Assembly (NCBI RefSeq): GCF_002776525.5
Contig: NC_045437.1
Location: 134,117,068-134,181,067, forward strand
DNA length: 64,000 bases
Reading direction: 5' to 3'
Origin: Piliocolobus tephrosceles
Taxonomy: Eukaryota > Chordata > Mammalia > Primates > Cercopithecidae
In this document: one piece after another, positions 1-10,974 of the stretch
Layout: each line of letters starts with the position of its first letter
How positions within the stretch are numbered: the stretch's first letter is position 1
Position numbers and translations under genes: made by a program
The notes under the pieces: model-generated
Seen by the model: only the letters and a program-made list of their open reading frames with translations
The model's database searches: none
What the model was told of the DNA's origin: nothing

Positions 1-535
1 ATTCCTCAAGGATCTAGAACTAGATGTACCATATGACCCAGCCATCCCACTACTGGGTATATACCCAAAGGATTATAAATTATGCTACTACAAAGACACA
101 TGCACACGTATGTTTATTGCGGCACTATTCACAATAGCAAAGACTTGGAATCAACCCAAATGTCCATCAGTGACAGACTGGATTAAGAAAATGTGGCACA
201 TATACACCATGGAATACTATGCAGCCATAAAAAAGGATGAGTTTGCGTCCTTTGTAGGGACATGGATGCAGCTGGAAACCATCATTCTTAGCAAACTATC
301 ACAAGAACAGAAAACCAAACACCGCATGTTCTCACTCATAGGTGGGAACTGAACAATGAGCTCACTTGGACTCGGGAAGGGGAACATCACACACTGGGGC
401 CTATCATGNNNNNNNNNNNNNNNNNNNNNNNNNNNNNNNNNNNNNNNNNNNNNNNNNNNNNNNNNNNNNNNNNNNNNNNNNNNNNNNNNNNNNNNNNNNN
501 NNNNNNNNAAAAAAAAAAAAAAAAAAAAAAAAAAA
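1..535 (+). mobile_element. Young LINE-1 3' end (ORF2 C-terminus, 3' UTR, poly(A)), interrupted by assembly gap
   Basis: The frame from base 2 to the stop at 350-352 is open for 116 codons and reads as the extreme C-terminus of L1 ORF2p, including the family-typical stretch around NQPKCPSVTDW and YYAAIKKDEF. ORF2p is the endonuclease/reverse transcriptase that copies L1 RNA into DNA at the target site; its catalytic domains lie upstream of the window. The 3' UTR starts after the stop, is lost in 100 N (409-508), and is followed by an uninterrupted A-run (509-535) that fits the poly(A) tail. The intact frame and clean tail argue for a young copy. The 3' UTR wording (ctatcatg just before the gap) resembles Old World monkey L1 more than human L1PA, from memory. 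Confidence 0.93.
409..508. other. Assembly gap, 100 N
   Basis: Exactly 100 N, the usual placeholder for a gap of unknown size. It falls where the L1 3' UTR normally carries its G-rich polypurine tract. Confidence 0.99.
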
Positions 536-839
536 GGAATCACTGCTACAGCAACAAGAAAGAAAAGAAGGAATGAAAGAAAAGGCTTATGTAGGAAATA
601 ATGGTTAACAGAGAAGGCTTGAAATCTCTGTCCTGCTACAAGTATGAAGCTTTTGACATGAAACTTCTCCAAGCCTCAGTTCTTTAATCTACAAAATAGA
701 GGCAGGAATAGTCCCCATCTCAGTGGACAAATCTGCAAACTAAATTAAATAAGGAGACTGCATGCAAAACAGCAATATTCCTATAACAGGGTACACACTC
801 TGTTGTGATTATTTAAATATCATTTCAGAATGTAGCTGT
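536..839. other. Unique sequence, no gene seen
   Basis: AT-rich non-repeat sequence between the L1 tail and the Alu. I see no conserved frame or recognisable repeat. Confidence 0.6.
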
Positions 840-848
840 TGATATTGA

Positions 849-851
<3 letters not shown>
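840..851 (+). repeat. Target-site duplication of Alu (left copy; right copy 1187-1198)
   Basis: tgatattgaatt is present immediately before and after the Alu, as expected for L1-mediated insertion. Confidence 0.95.
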
Positions 852-902
<51 letters not shown>

Positions 903-1186
903 TTTGAGATAGAGCCTTGCTCTGTTGCCCAGGCTGGAGTGCAGTGGCGTGATCTCGGCTCACTGCAGCCTCCACTTCCTGGGTTCAAGCAATTCTCCTT
1001 CCTCAGCCTCCCCAGTAGCTGAGACTACAGATGCTCACCACTATACTTGGCAAATTTTTGTATTTTTAGTAAAGACGAGGTTTCACTATGTTGTCCAGGC
1101 TGGTCTCAAATTCCTACCTCAGGTGATCTGCCCACCTTGGCCTCCCAAAGTGCTGGAATTACAGGTGTGAGCCACTGCACTCAGCC
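852..1186 (-). mobile_element. Alu (AluS-like), antisense, with (TTA)n tail
   Basis: Reverse-complement Alu, from the T-rich/ATT-repeat tail (852-902) through both monomers to the end at 1186. A perfect 12-bp target-site duplication, tgatattgaatt, flanks it at 840-851 and 1187-1198. The poly(A) tail has become an (AAT)n microsatellite. Confidence 0.97.
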
Positions 1187-1198
1187 TGATATTGAATT

Positions 1199-2214
1199 GA
1201 TCCTAACCAACAATGGCTACATAGTGTAAAGGCTTAATGAAAAACAAAATTCTAGTTCTTTAGTTCTGTGTTTCTAAAAATGGCTTTGAAGCACTTGATG
1301 AATAAAATAAACAGCAATATTATCATGCATCTGTATACTATTTATGGCTTTTCCACATTTGCTGTCTTGCCTTATTTGCGACACAATCTATAAAGTTGGG
1401 TAGCATGGGGTTGTTACCTTCTATTCAGCAGGAATGGAAAGAGGCTCAGAGAAGTCATCTCACTTGCTTACATTACCACTGCTGTGATGATACTCAAAGA
1501 TTCAGAAGTGAAAGCAAATTCATCTTACTACCAGCATTACTCCCCACCCCAGTCCACTGTACCCAGCTGATAGCAAGATCAATTCCTCTAGATTCAGATT
1601 CTAGAACAATAATAACGCCTTCTTCTCTCAGCAGAAACTTACTGGTCGGGACTGGATTTCTTTGGCGTAGAGAGGTTGTAAGAATTCGGAGTCTCCTTCT
1701 AGCTTTAGACCTTTTTCTGTGATCCTCAGGTTTCCCATTCCATCCTGAAATAGAACACAGAGATAACAAGGAAGATATGAGTAGCAAAAATTTCAAAACA
1801 CCTCAGGCTGTTAAAAATGGAAAGTTATTGCCTATTTTTTTTTTTTTTTTTTGAAGGCGTGGAATGAGGACGGGTATTCAAAGAACATGTGAAATATTAG
1901 GAGGTATTGTTCAATGCAGTTATGCATATTATCTTTTTCACTCTTTCTGAGAAAATTCTATTCCAAGCAATTTGAATGTCCCCTAGTCATCCACATATAC
2001 AGATTGGGGCAGGGGGCAATTTTGCTAGTCAGCACAGAAAGAATGGAGGGAGAAGGTAAGTAGGAGGAGAGAAAAGGATAATACTCCAGGAAAAATAAAA
2101 GATCCTGTTTCCAAAACTCTACAGATATTTCAAGCTGGCAGCCTGTTGGTTAAATCCAGACTTTGGACATGTGTGTTTGAGTCACAAACATTTAAAGAGT
2201 CTAGTTAGTTGCTA
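1199..2214. other. Unique sequence, no gene seen
   Basis: No convincing gene. A T-tract lies at about 1834-1852. Short open frames on both strands around 1400-1800 overlap each other and resemble no family I recognise. Confidence 0.6.
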
Positions 2215-2792
2215 ATATTTTTTAAAAATATTTTGTTATGGAAATAATGAATGCAAAAGTAGAAAGAACAGATAGCAAACACATATGTACCTATCACTCA
2301 TCTTCAACAATTATCAATTTATGGCTATTATTATCTAATGGCCACCTACACTCCCCTTCTTTGTTTAAATATAACCATAATCCCATTACCACACACATAC
2401 TCGAGAAGTAACAATAATTCCTTAATATCAAACACCCAGTGTCAATGTTCAAATTTCACTAATTTTTTTCTCTATAATTTGCTTTTTTGAATTAAGTTCC
2501 TTACAGCAATTGTTTGCTACATAAAATACTAGATCAGTTTCTAAAATTTCCAGTCATTTTCTCTCTCATACATCCACACATATACAAATATATACACATA
2601 TACTTTGTTTGATAAATGTCAATTTAAAAATAGAATTTCCCAGAGTTCAGATTTTGCTGAACATTCCCATACTTTCATATAATCTGTTCCTCTATTCGTT
2701 ATGTTTCCTATAAATTGGTAGTTACATCAAGAAGCTTGATCAGACTCAGGTGCAATTTTCTAGAAAGAATATATCCTAGGAAATAGGGTATA
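2215..2792. mobile_element. Ancient L1M-like interspersed repeat, first segment
   Basis: The wording (tcttcaacaattatcaattt, attccttaatatca, ttggtagttacatc, agaagcttgatcagactcag) matches a common old mammalian repeat that I remember as L1M 3'-UTR-like; I cannot assign a subfamily. The text resumes after the LTR at about 3288 with ttctatcagtaggcac, the expected continuation, so the LTR inserted into this element. Confidence 0.6.
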
Positions 2793-3287
2793 TTGGTTTT
2801 CTATTGTTACATTAACAAATAATACAACTTGGTGGCTTAAAACAACACAAATTTATTATCTTACAGTTCTGTGTATTAGCAGTCTGACCAGGACACGATG
2901 GGCTAAAATCAAGAGGTCAGAAGGGCTATGTCCGTTTCCGGAGGCTCTAAAGGGAGAATCAATATCCTTGCTCTTTCTGGCTCCTGGGCTCATGGCCTCA
3001 CTTCCATCTTCAAAGTCAGTAGTGGCTGATTTGAGTTTTTCTCACATAAAATCACTCTGACACTGAATCTTCTGCATCCTTCTTCCATTCTCAAGGAACC
3101 TTGTGATTTCACTGGGCACATCTGGATAACCCAGGATAATCTCCCCATTTTAAGATCACCTGATCAGTAACTGTAATTCTATCTGCAATCTCAATTTCCC
3201 TTTTCCATGTAATGTAATACATTCACGGGTTCTGAGATTATACGTGAACATCTTTGAGGTGGAGTGAGGGACAATTTTTACTTAATC
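2793..3287 (-). mobile_element. Solo LTR of MaLR/MLT1 type, antisense
   Basis: The sequence starts with ggttttctattgttac, followed by cttaaaacaacacaaattta and ttacagttctg, the reverse complement of the 3' end of MaLR-type LTRs. It then runs through the diagnostic gctcatggcctcacttccat and the closing ttctgagattata region. No internal region is attached, so it is a solo LTR. The subfamily is uncertain. Confidence 0.7.
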
Positions 3288-3700
3288 CATGGGATATTCT
3301 TCTATCAGTAGGCACGTAACATTTTTTGCCATGGAGTTATCAACCAATGTAGTCTTTGCCTAGAGGACCGACGATTTCACTAGAGGTTTCAAACTGGTTA
3401 TATCCTAATTCTATTATTCTTAATTTACTTACATCTCATCAACTATTTGCTAACTCTAAATTATAGTTGACAGAGGAATTGACAGAGCTGGATTTTCCCT
3501 CCTTTATTGTTGATCTTTAAAATACTGAATTGGCTATCTAACATCTTCCACTTAGTATCTTCCAAACCAATGAGGTTTCTACTTTTTAACTATTACTATA
3601 AACATTTTCACTTGTTTCATTATAGCCCAGTTATTATCATTATAATTTTCTAATTTCCATACTTCAGTAAAGGAGTTTTTTCCAGTTGACTGCTGCACCC
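3288..3700. mobile_element. Ancient L1M-like interspersed repeat, second segment
   Basis: Continuation of the 2215-2792 element after the LTR. It is strongly diverged and its right boundary is approximate. Confidence 0.5.
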
Positions 3701-4470
3701 TTTTAATATAACCACATAGTCTTTGATGGCCCTCTCTCTTCTATATGAGATGTTACAGGGTAATCCTACAGTCCTTCCCCATGACTGCAATCGGCCATTT
3801 TAAATAAGAAGCCCTGGTTCATTTCAGTGAGAACTGGTATTCAGAAACCAGAACTGGGAGCTTTGGATTGATTGTTACTGGGTGAGCCTTTGTTTCTGTG
3901 GAAAGAGCTGGAAAATAAGGTGTGTATGTGTGTTGTGTGTTTAGTAAAAATAGTATGATTTAACATGAAACTTTAACTCAAACTCAGGACTTGAAGATTT
4001 CCATTTTATCTCATGGATTTTATAATGTTACTACCTTTCTTTCATACCAAAAATCCCTTTTCTGAATAATACCAACACAATTATTCATTTAACTCACAAC
4101 ACACAGAGAATAGTTTCAGAACAGCAACGTCATTACTGCACTAACATTATGGTTAATAAAAAACAATGTAGAATTTGTCAGTTTTTAAAAATCTTTAAAG
4201 TATATCCTACTAGGAAAATACAGTCAAACCGTGGAATTTCAAAGTCACTTGAAATAATTCCTTTCTGTGGGGTTATTATGTTAACATGATACCCAGTGAG
4301 ATTTGTTTCATTTTTTCTTCTCATTTTTTCATGATAGCTTTTTTAAAGTCCAATTTTGTTTCATGTAAACTATGATTGTGGCACCAAAGTCAAATCTACA
4401 AAATAACAAATATTCAAATAAGCCAAATTTCTATTTTCATCCCTCCACAGTGTTTTTCCTCCTCCCAGGA
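3701..4470. other. Unique sequence, no gene seen
   Basis: AT-rich sequence without a recognisable repeat or gene. Confidence 0.55.
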
Positions 4471-4542
4471 ATGTGTGTGTGTGTGTTTGTGTGTGTATGC
4501 GCATGCATGTGTGTGTTTGGTGTATATACACACACACTACGA
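4471..4542. repeat. Imperfect (TG/CA)n microsatellite
   Basis: Interrupted GT dinucleotides with a cgcatgcatg core, ending in a tatacacacacac stretch. Confidence 0.85.
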
Positions 4543-4619
4543 ACATGCTTCGTTATTTCCTATGTGTTCCTCTATTTTCTAATAACATTTGAAAAGCAAA
4601 ATATATGAATGAAAAATCC

Positions 4620-5250
4620 AGGTTTCTAGTTTCTCCAGTTAAACAGAAATGGCCATGCTGGGCCCGCTCTCCCATTGCCAGGGTCCACTGAGGTGAGCAG
4701 CAGCCGCCCCTGCCTAGACACACCATATGGTCTCTAGTTTGCCCAGTCTCCACCCAACCTACCTCACTATGTTATCTATGTTATTTCAGCCTCCTGAAGC
4801 TTCTTCTGTCTGCCATTGCCATTGTGCTGTGTATCTCAACACGTTCAGTATGGATACCACACAGGGAGTTGAATGACTAAGTGGAAAATAGGTACTTTTC
4901 CCCATTCTGTCTTCATAAATGTGCTTCAGCCTGTGGATCAGAACAGATCCTGCAGGTCAAAATTGCTCCTCCATGGATAGTGTGCCATCTGTATATTTCT
5001 ATTCTGGCACTCATGGAGACAGTTCTGCCAAGAGAACCCGACTGGGCAATCAAACCCAGTGTGAGAGGCAACAGGCTGGGGCACATGGCACGTGTCTCAC
5101 CCGCAGCAGGTGGAACCTGCAACAAAGGGAAAGACGACAATGCAGATGTCCAAAGGCACCTCCAACCCTCCCAAAAGAGACAGACGGATTAGCTTGTGTT
5201 TTGGATTGTTAGTTCTCATTTCTGATAGCTGGAGAGGCAAACCTTTTCAC
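4620..5250. other. GC-richer unassigned segment
   Basis: This stretch is more GC-rich than its neighbours and has overlapping open frames on both strands: 103 codons at 4881-5192 (+), 97 codons at 4919-5212 (+), 75 codons at 4913-5140 (-). None reads like a known protein. An ancient unrecognised repeat or decayed retrovirus-like fragment is possible, but nothing visible proves it. Confidence 0.4.
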
Positions 5251-5837
5251 AGAAACACATACTAAACCTGACTTCTATAAACTGACTATGCTGCTTCATC
5301 TGTCTGCATGCTATGTTGACATTTTTCCCCACTGAGGTCAGAAGACATTGATATGTTTACACGCATATGATTACATGCATGATACGATTACAAAACAAAC
5401 GAGAACTCCTAAACATTCTTAAACAAAAGATTACATTTGGGGTACTACAGCAAGTCTATTCCAAACAACTTCTTTTCTTACACTACATACATATATCCCC
5501 TTTCCTCCCCCATTTATTGATGACTGACTTACTATGTGCTTTTCACTATTTACCTCAGTTCCTTCATTGTTACTGAAAATTATTATGTTAGTTCTCGGAT
5601 TTCATCCTAAGGAAATAACTGTGTAAATATGAAAGTATTTAGCTTTAGAGTTGTTCATCACCATGTCACTTAAGAGAAAAAATAAAAACCATCGAAAGCC
5701 GCATGTTAAAGTACTTGAACATACTATAAGGGAATATGATGTAGTTCTTGCAGAGGAATATGTAAGAGTGCAGGTAAATATTCATGATGCATTATTGACT
5801 GAAGCAATCAGTTGAGGATATACATATATATCTCCTC
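5251..5837. other. Unique sequence, no gene seen
   Basis: AT-rich DNA; no repeat or gene recognised. Confidence 0.55.
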
Positions 5838-5872
5838 ATTTCCTTGAGAATCCAAAAAATTCTCAAGGAAAT
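5838..5872. repeat. Perfect 14-bp inverted repeat with 7-nt loop
   Basis: The arm atttccttgagaat (5838-5851) and its exact reverse complement (5859-5872) flank ccaaaaa. The repeat could form a hairpin or cruciform. Confidence 0.97.
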
Positions 5873-5979
5873 TTTACTGGAGAAAAATTCTAGGGGAAAA
5901 TATACTCGAATGTTAATATTTAATATCTTTGTATGTCTGAGTTATGAGTACTTTCTACTTTCCTCTTTTTGCTTATCTG

Positions 5980-5985
5980 TACTAT

Positions 5986-6028
<43 letters not shown>

Positions 6029-6332
6029 TTTNNNNNNNNNNTATTTTGAGACAGAGTTTTTTTTTGCTCGTCTCCCAGGCTGGAGTGCAATGGCGTGATC
6101 TCAGCTCACTGCAACCTCCGCCTTCCAGGTTCAAGAGATTCTCCTACCTCAGTCTCCTGAGTAGCTGAGATCACAGGTGCAGGCCACCATGCCTGGCTAG
6201 TTTTTGCATTTTTAGTAGTGACGGGGTTTCACCATGTTGGCCAGGCTGGTCTCAAACTCATGACCTCAGGTGATCTGTCCGCCTCAGCCTCCCAAAGTGC
6301 TGGAATTACAAGCATGAGCCACCATGCCTGGC
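5980..6332 (-). mobile_element. Alu (AluS-like), antisense, with (TTTA)n tail
   Basis: Complete antisense Alu body (6042-6332) preceded by a (TTTA)n tail that runs into a 10-N gap (6032-6041). The tail lies on the poly(A) side and is an expanded AAAT microsatellite. Confidence 0.95.
6032..6041. other. Assembly gap, 10 N, within the TTTA repeat
   Basis: Ten N inside the tetranucleotide tail of an Alu; the true repeat length is unresolved. Confidence 0.99.
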
Positions 6333-6439
6333 CTGTATGTTCTAATTTTCTAAAATCTTCTAGAAACACCAACAGTACTTTAAATAAAAGCCCTTAAGTA
6401 ACAAAAAATAAAGCTTTCCTTGGTGATTTATTTTAAAAA

Positions 6440-6660
6440 TCAACACTTATTTAGAATGTACACTATATCTCATGTACTAAGTGCTATATATAAATTATCC
6501 CATGTCATCTCTTCAATGTTCTTATGAGATAGTTATTATTTTCCTTATTTTACAAGTAAGCAAATTTGTTGCTAAGTAACTCGCTCAAAATTACACAGCT
6601 AGCTAATGACAGAACAATGAATTTGAACTCAACTCTTTCCAATGAGACTTTATATTCATA
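6440..6660 (-). mobile_element. MIR SINE, antisense
   Basis: The text follows the reverse-complement MIR core: atgagatagttattatt, then ttattttacaagtaagcaaa, then aattacacagctagctaatg. It is diverged, as expected for this pre-primate SINE. Confidence 0.85.
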
Positions 6661-7606
6661 GTCATTAGGATAATAGCTAAGGGTAACCCAATCCTCAATA
6701 TACACAAAAGTAATGTCATTATGGTTACTGCTGGGTTTCTTATTAATATCGCTTTGATTTTAGCTTATTGGGTAACTGCAGTCAGCAATATTAACAGATA
6801 GAACCATCCTTAATCCTAAGCCTAACACCACTAATTTTTATGGTACTTTTATCACATCTTCCCAGGGTCTAGGGGATCCTAATTACAACCCAACATTTGC
6901 CCACCCCCAGACATAATCAGAAGGAATCTTCTGCTATTTTTGGAGGACCCACTGTGTGTATAATCAAGTGCTATGTGCCATGACAAGTTATAAGAAGAGA
7001 AGGCCCCTCCAAATCCCACCCTGTAAGACAGTCTGTAATAGCCAAATAAGAACAGTGAAGAAGGTACAGAAATGACCACAGTTCAAGAAATATAAATCCA
7101 ATCCAAGCCAAGTAACTCTTTTTGCAATAAGTAATTTAATCTTCCCTCACATACATCTCACGGCAGCAAACTTATCCCAAATGTACCAAATCTCTATCAT
7201 TTTTCCACTTACAGGATTTCCTATTCTTGCTCATGATCAGTTTTACTTTTCTAGCCTACTTCCCTGTCTCTAGGTCTGCCTAATGGTATTTGGTGGGAAA
7301 GGTCTATCAAATAGTGTGAATTTGTGTTACTGGCCTCTATTTCCAAAATATAATACAAAGCTATTAGAGTAGCCAACTAAATATTAATATGTTCCCACAT
7401 GTATAGTCTCCTTTCTAGCTTTGGAACAATCAGGCTGGATTGGAAACTCATCAAAGTACCTTGATATCACCTTTACTAAAAAACATTTCACCTTTTACTG
7501 CATAAGCAGTTTTGGGTATTATTAAGATTGGAGTTTTAGGTCACTTATGAACTACAGCTTCTCTCCCAATAAGATGCAAAAGAGGTATTTAGAAGATTGA
7601 GAATCA
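6661..7606. other. Unique sequence, no gene seen
   Basis: No repeat or conserved reading frame recognised. Confidence 0.55.
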
Positions 7607-7894
7607 GACCAGGCCCAATGGTTCATGCTTGTAATTGCAGCACTTTGAGAGGCTGAGGCAGGAAGATTGAGGCCAGGAGTTTAAGAGCAACCTGGGCAGC
7701 ATAGCAAGATACTATCTCTTAAAAAAATAAAAATAAAAATTAGCTGGTTATGGTAGCACATGCCTGTAGTTCCAGCTACTCAGGAGGCTATGGCAGGAAG
7801 ATCACTTGAGCCCAGGAATGCGAGCTATGATTACATCAATGCACTCCAGCCTGGGCAACAGCAAAATCCTCTCTCCAAAAAACTAAAGAGGGAG
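7607..7894 (+). mobile_element. AluJ, sense
   Basis: Diverged sense Alu with the older-type start (accaggcccaatggttcatg), a mid A-rich linker and a right monomer ending in ctccagcctgggcaacagca. Its degenerate tail was the landing site of the next Alu. Confidence 0.93.
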
Positions 7895-8188
7895 GGCTGG
7901 GCACGGTGGCTCATGCCTGTAATCCCAGCATTTTGGGAGGTTAAGGCAGGCAGATCACGAGGTCAGGAGATCGAGAGCATCCTAGCTAACACGGTGAAAC
8001 CCCGTCTCTACTAAAACTACAAAAAATTAATTAGCTGGGCGTGGTATTGGGCACCTGTAGTCCCAGCTACTCGGGAGGCTGAGGCAGGAGAATGGCACGA
8101 ACACAGGAGGTAGAGTTTGCAGTGAGCCAATATTGTGCCACTGCACTCCAGCCTGGGCAAGAGAGCGAGACTCCATCTCAAAAAAAAA
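7895..8188 (+). mobile_element. AluY-type, sense, inserted at the AluJ tail
   Basis: Sense Alu with the Y-type tract around tcacgaggtcaggagatcg and ctaacacggtgaaacccc. The near-duplicated aaagagggag/aaagagagag on the two sides looks like its target-site duplication. Confidence 0.93.
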
Positions 8189-9854
8189 GAGAGAGAGAAT
8201 ATCATTTCTGGAATAATTAGAAAAAGTATGTAGAAAAATAGACGATATTTTACTTTCCTCTTTAAATGGTGAAACTGATTTTCATTAAGGCAAGCATGAA
8301 AATTATAGTAGCCCAATAGAGGAATAGCAGGTCTTGACTGAATGAGTGCTGTCCAATGAAGTGCTTACCTCAAGTCTGTAAGGTACATCTGAGATAGAAG
8401 GAGGAGGCCAGGCTCCCACTGTAATCCCAGTGAAGATAAGTATTCCGAAAGCCTTGCTCATTGCAGGATCACCAGTGATGATTCCCATACTGGGTGTGGT
8501 ACTCACTCAGAATAGGAGTTTGCAAAAACCCAAGAGCAAATCCTAGTATTTTCCCAGTCTAAATTTAGAGTCTCCCCTAAGCCCTCAGTTAGATCTTTCA
8601 GAAAAGGCAGAGGAACAGGGGCACAGGTAGGTGGAATCTGCGGAACCACCCTCTGGGCTTGTCCAAGGACTACAGCATTTGCTCCTTATTCTTTGTCTGG
8701 TCTAGACTGGTTAATTGTTTTGCATAGTTTTCTAGAAGATGAGTACAGAATAAAGAGAATTCTGAGTAGCGGGATAATAGACTGAAATATTGATTCTTTC
8801 CACATAACTTCTTTCTTTCCTTGTATCTCCTGCTCCTGACTCCCTTTGTCACCATTTCAAACAGGTTCTTGGGCTTTGTAATTCCTTGGCTTAGAGATTT
8901 TGAGAATGAAGCAGCAGTAGCCTAACAGCAGTGGGGTTTCCTATCTTTTATAATCTAATTGAATCTCATTGAATGAACTGTGCTAGATGTGCTGGGAAAG
9001 GAGGCAAGAAGAAGAGGAGATATTTTCCCACTGGGATGGGTGGAGGGTGGTAGACAAAAGATCTGTGCCTCCCATGTACTCCAGAGACCATTTTCCTTCC
9101 AGTGTCCCAAGGAGGGGTTAAGGCTTCCAAAGGAAATGGCTATAACCTCATCAAAGTTTACCTTCTCCAGGAGCCGCAGAACATTTGGACTCCAGGGATC
9201 ATGTGGTGGGTACCAGTGTTCTCTCAGCATGGCCAGTGCAGGGCAGTGACCAGTGGTCCCAGAGGCCTTTCCACTGGTGCAGGGTAAGATACCAGGATGT
9301 CTGCAAAATTCTGGGTGAGGTGGACTTCTGTTGGTTCTTTTGGGATGGGGCTGGAAATTGCTATTATGTTGTTTTTAAGATAGTGCTATTTTTCACATTC
9401 CACTGGACACTGCTGAAAAGGCATTTTTGATCTGTTCCAGGATCCACCCCATGCCCAGGACTCCTAGAGATATGTACAGATTAAAGACTGATGTAAAAAC
9501 ACCAGAGTTCATATATTTATTCAGAAAAAGGCAAACATTGATGGCTGTTAGATGAGTAGGTTGCAGCCCTATTGTGCAATTTTTGATATTTTGATATGTG
9601 TGTAAAACAGTTTTTCCCACTAATAAAATCTATTAACAGAAAAAGGTGCTATTTTCTTGCTCCTCTGATTTTCCCACTGCATCAGCATCTGATGGGTTTT
9701 TAATTCTGTCAGCACATTTTCAGGCTTGAAAGAAATGCCAAGACCTGTTTTAACAAACAAGTCTCAAGATAATCTCTTGCTGGAGCAGTTTTAATGGCAG
9801 GCATTACTTAGTTTGGATCCAAGAGTGAAACAATTATATATAGATTGCAGTAGA
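8189..9854. other. Mostly unique sequence; one exon-like stretch on the minus strand
   Basis: No repeat recognised. On the minus strand an open frame (about 8303-8506) encodes a hydrophobic stretch (AFGILIFTGITVGAW) and meets a consensus donor, GAG then gtaagc, with the exon side ending at 8369. A second minus-strand frame (8955-9230) also contains a donor-like aaggtaaac. I recognise neither, and both could be chance. Confidence 0.3.
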
Positions 9855-9962
9855 ATATAATCTTCATGAGGGGTGGGAGTTTTGACTATTTTATTCACTG
9901 CTGTAGTCTCAGTTCCTATGGCTTGGCAAATATTATGTGCTCAGAAAATATCTGTGGAGTGA
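9855..9962 (+). mobile_element. L2 LINE 3' end fragment
   Basis: Resembles the L2 3' terminal text: cttcatgaggggtgggag, then tattttattcactgctgtag, then a degenerate tgctcagaaaatatctgtgg. Confidence 0.65.
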
Positions 9963-10579
9963 TAGAATGTATCCATTCCAAATAGTTGTATTTTGAAAGG
10001 TAGTGTGGGGAATGACAAAAATCTTAACATCTATACCTGTTCCTACTTCAGATTCCAATTTATTAGAGTATGTATTCCCAATCAGGGGGATACAGTCCCC
10101 AGAGGACAAAAATTAATTATTGGGGGGCTGGAGGCATACAAAATTTTTATTCTTTTAATTTAGAAAACACAAATATGTTTACACAAGAAGTATATATGAA
10201 ATATATCTTTAATATTGACCTTTCATGGGGTGACAAATAGGGAAAAATGGCTAAACATCCTCTGGGGGAGGGGAGGGGCAATGTTTTTTTTTAAGTTGAG
10301 AAATGCTATATTAGACTATTATAAAGTTTGAGACTGCTCTAGCTTTCTTCTCTTTATAAATGGTCACTTCTACCTTTGGAATATTGAACCATCTTCTTTG
10401 TAGCTCCTCAGACATTAACACTTAATAGAATGATAGCAACAAAAGTAAAGAACAAACTTCTTAATGTAATTTTTAGCACACTTCATGACTGCACCTGCTC
10501 ACTTCTCCATCCTTGTCTCTCAACAGTCTCCCTTCACTCTGTCACAGATCATGCTCGTGATTTTTCCAAACCCCTTCCC
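9963..10579. other. Unique sequence with a possible hAT-like MITE at about 10060-10310
   Basis: The segment from attcccaatcagggggatac to agttgagaaatgctat resembles a short hAT element, with a terminal repeat like the reverse of tttctcaact and a G-rich ggggg patch. Weak assignment; otherwise nothing seen. Confidence 0.35.
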
Positions 10580-10880
10580 TTTTTGAATCTTGGTAAATGT
10601 TTCATGTCCTTCCCTTGGCCAGCAATACTCTTCCCAGTGCTTCTGCTCCTCTCTGCAGTCCTTTGGTTATGATTAGATGTCCTTTCTGGTTCATATGGGA
10701 TTTTTCATATCATACCTCTCATCTCATATTTCCTTCTATATCTTATATTACATACATTGTAATTGCCCATTTATATCTGTCGTCAGTCACTAAACTTCAA
10801 ATTTCTTGCAATGAGAAATAAGGTGCTACTTATTATTTCATATTGGGGGCTCAGTACATTGCCTATACCTAAATATCTAA
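10580..10880 (+). mobile_element. L2 LINE 3' fragment
   Basis: Follows the L2 3' region: ttggccagcaatactcttcc, an acatacattgtaattgccca region, then a decayed gggggctcagtacattgcc. The overlapping 80-codon frame at 10430-10672 is incidental. Confidence 0.7.
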
Positions 10881-10974
10881 TTGCAAGAGAAAAAAACAAA
10901 TTGGCTAAACCAGAGATTGTTCCGAAAGTGCTCATCCATGTGAATTTTAAAGCATTAGTAACAAAAGCTACCAT

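Noticed and set aside
217..672. 151-codon minus-strand frame across the gap
   Set aside because: It reads through 100 N; its real part is the reverse strand of L1 ORF2.
925..1170. 81-codon plus-strand frame
   Set aside because: Typical reading of an antisense Alu; no gene.
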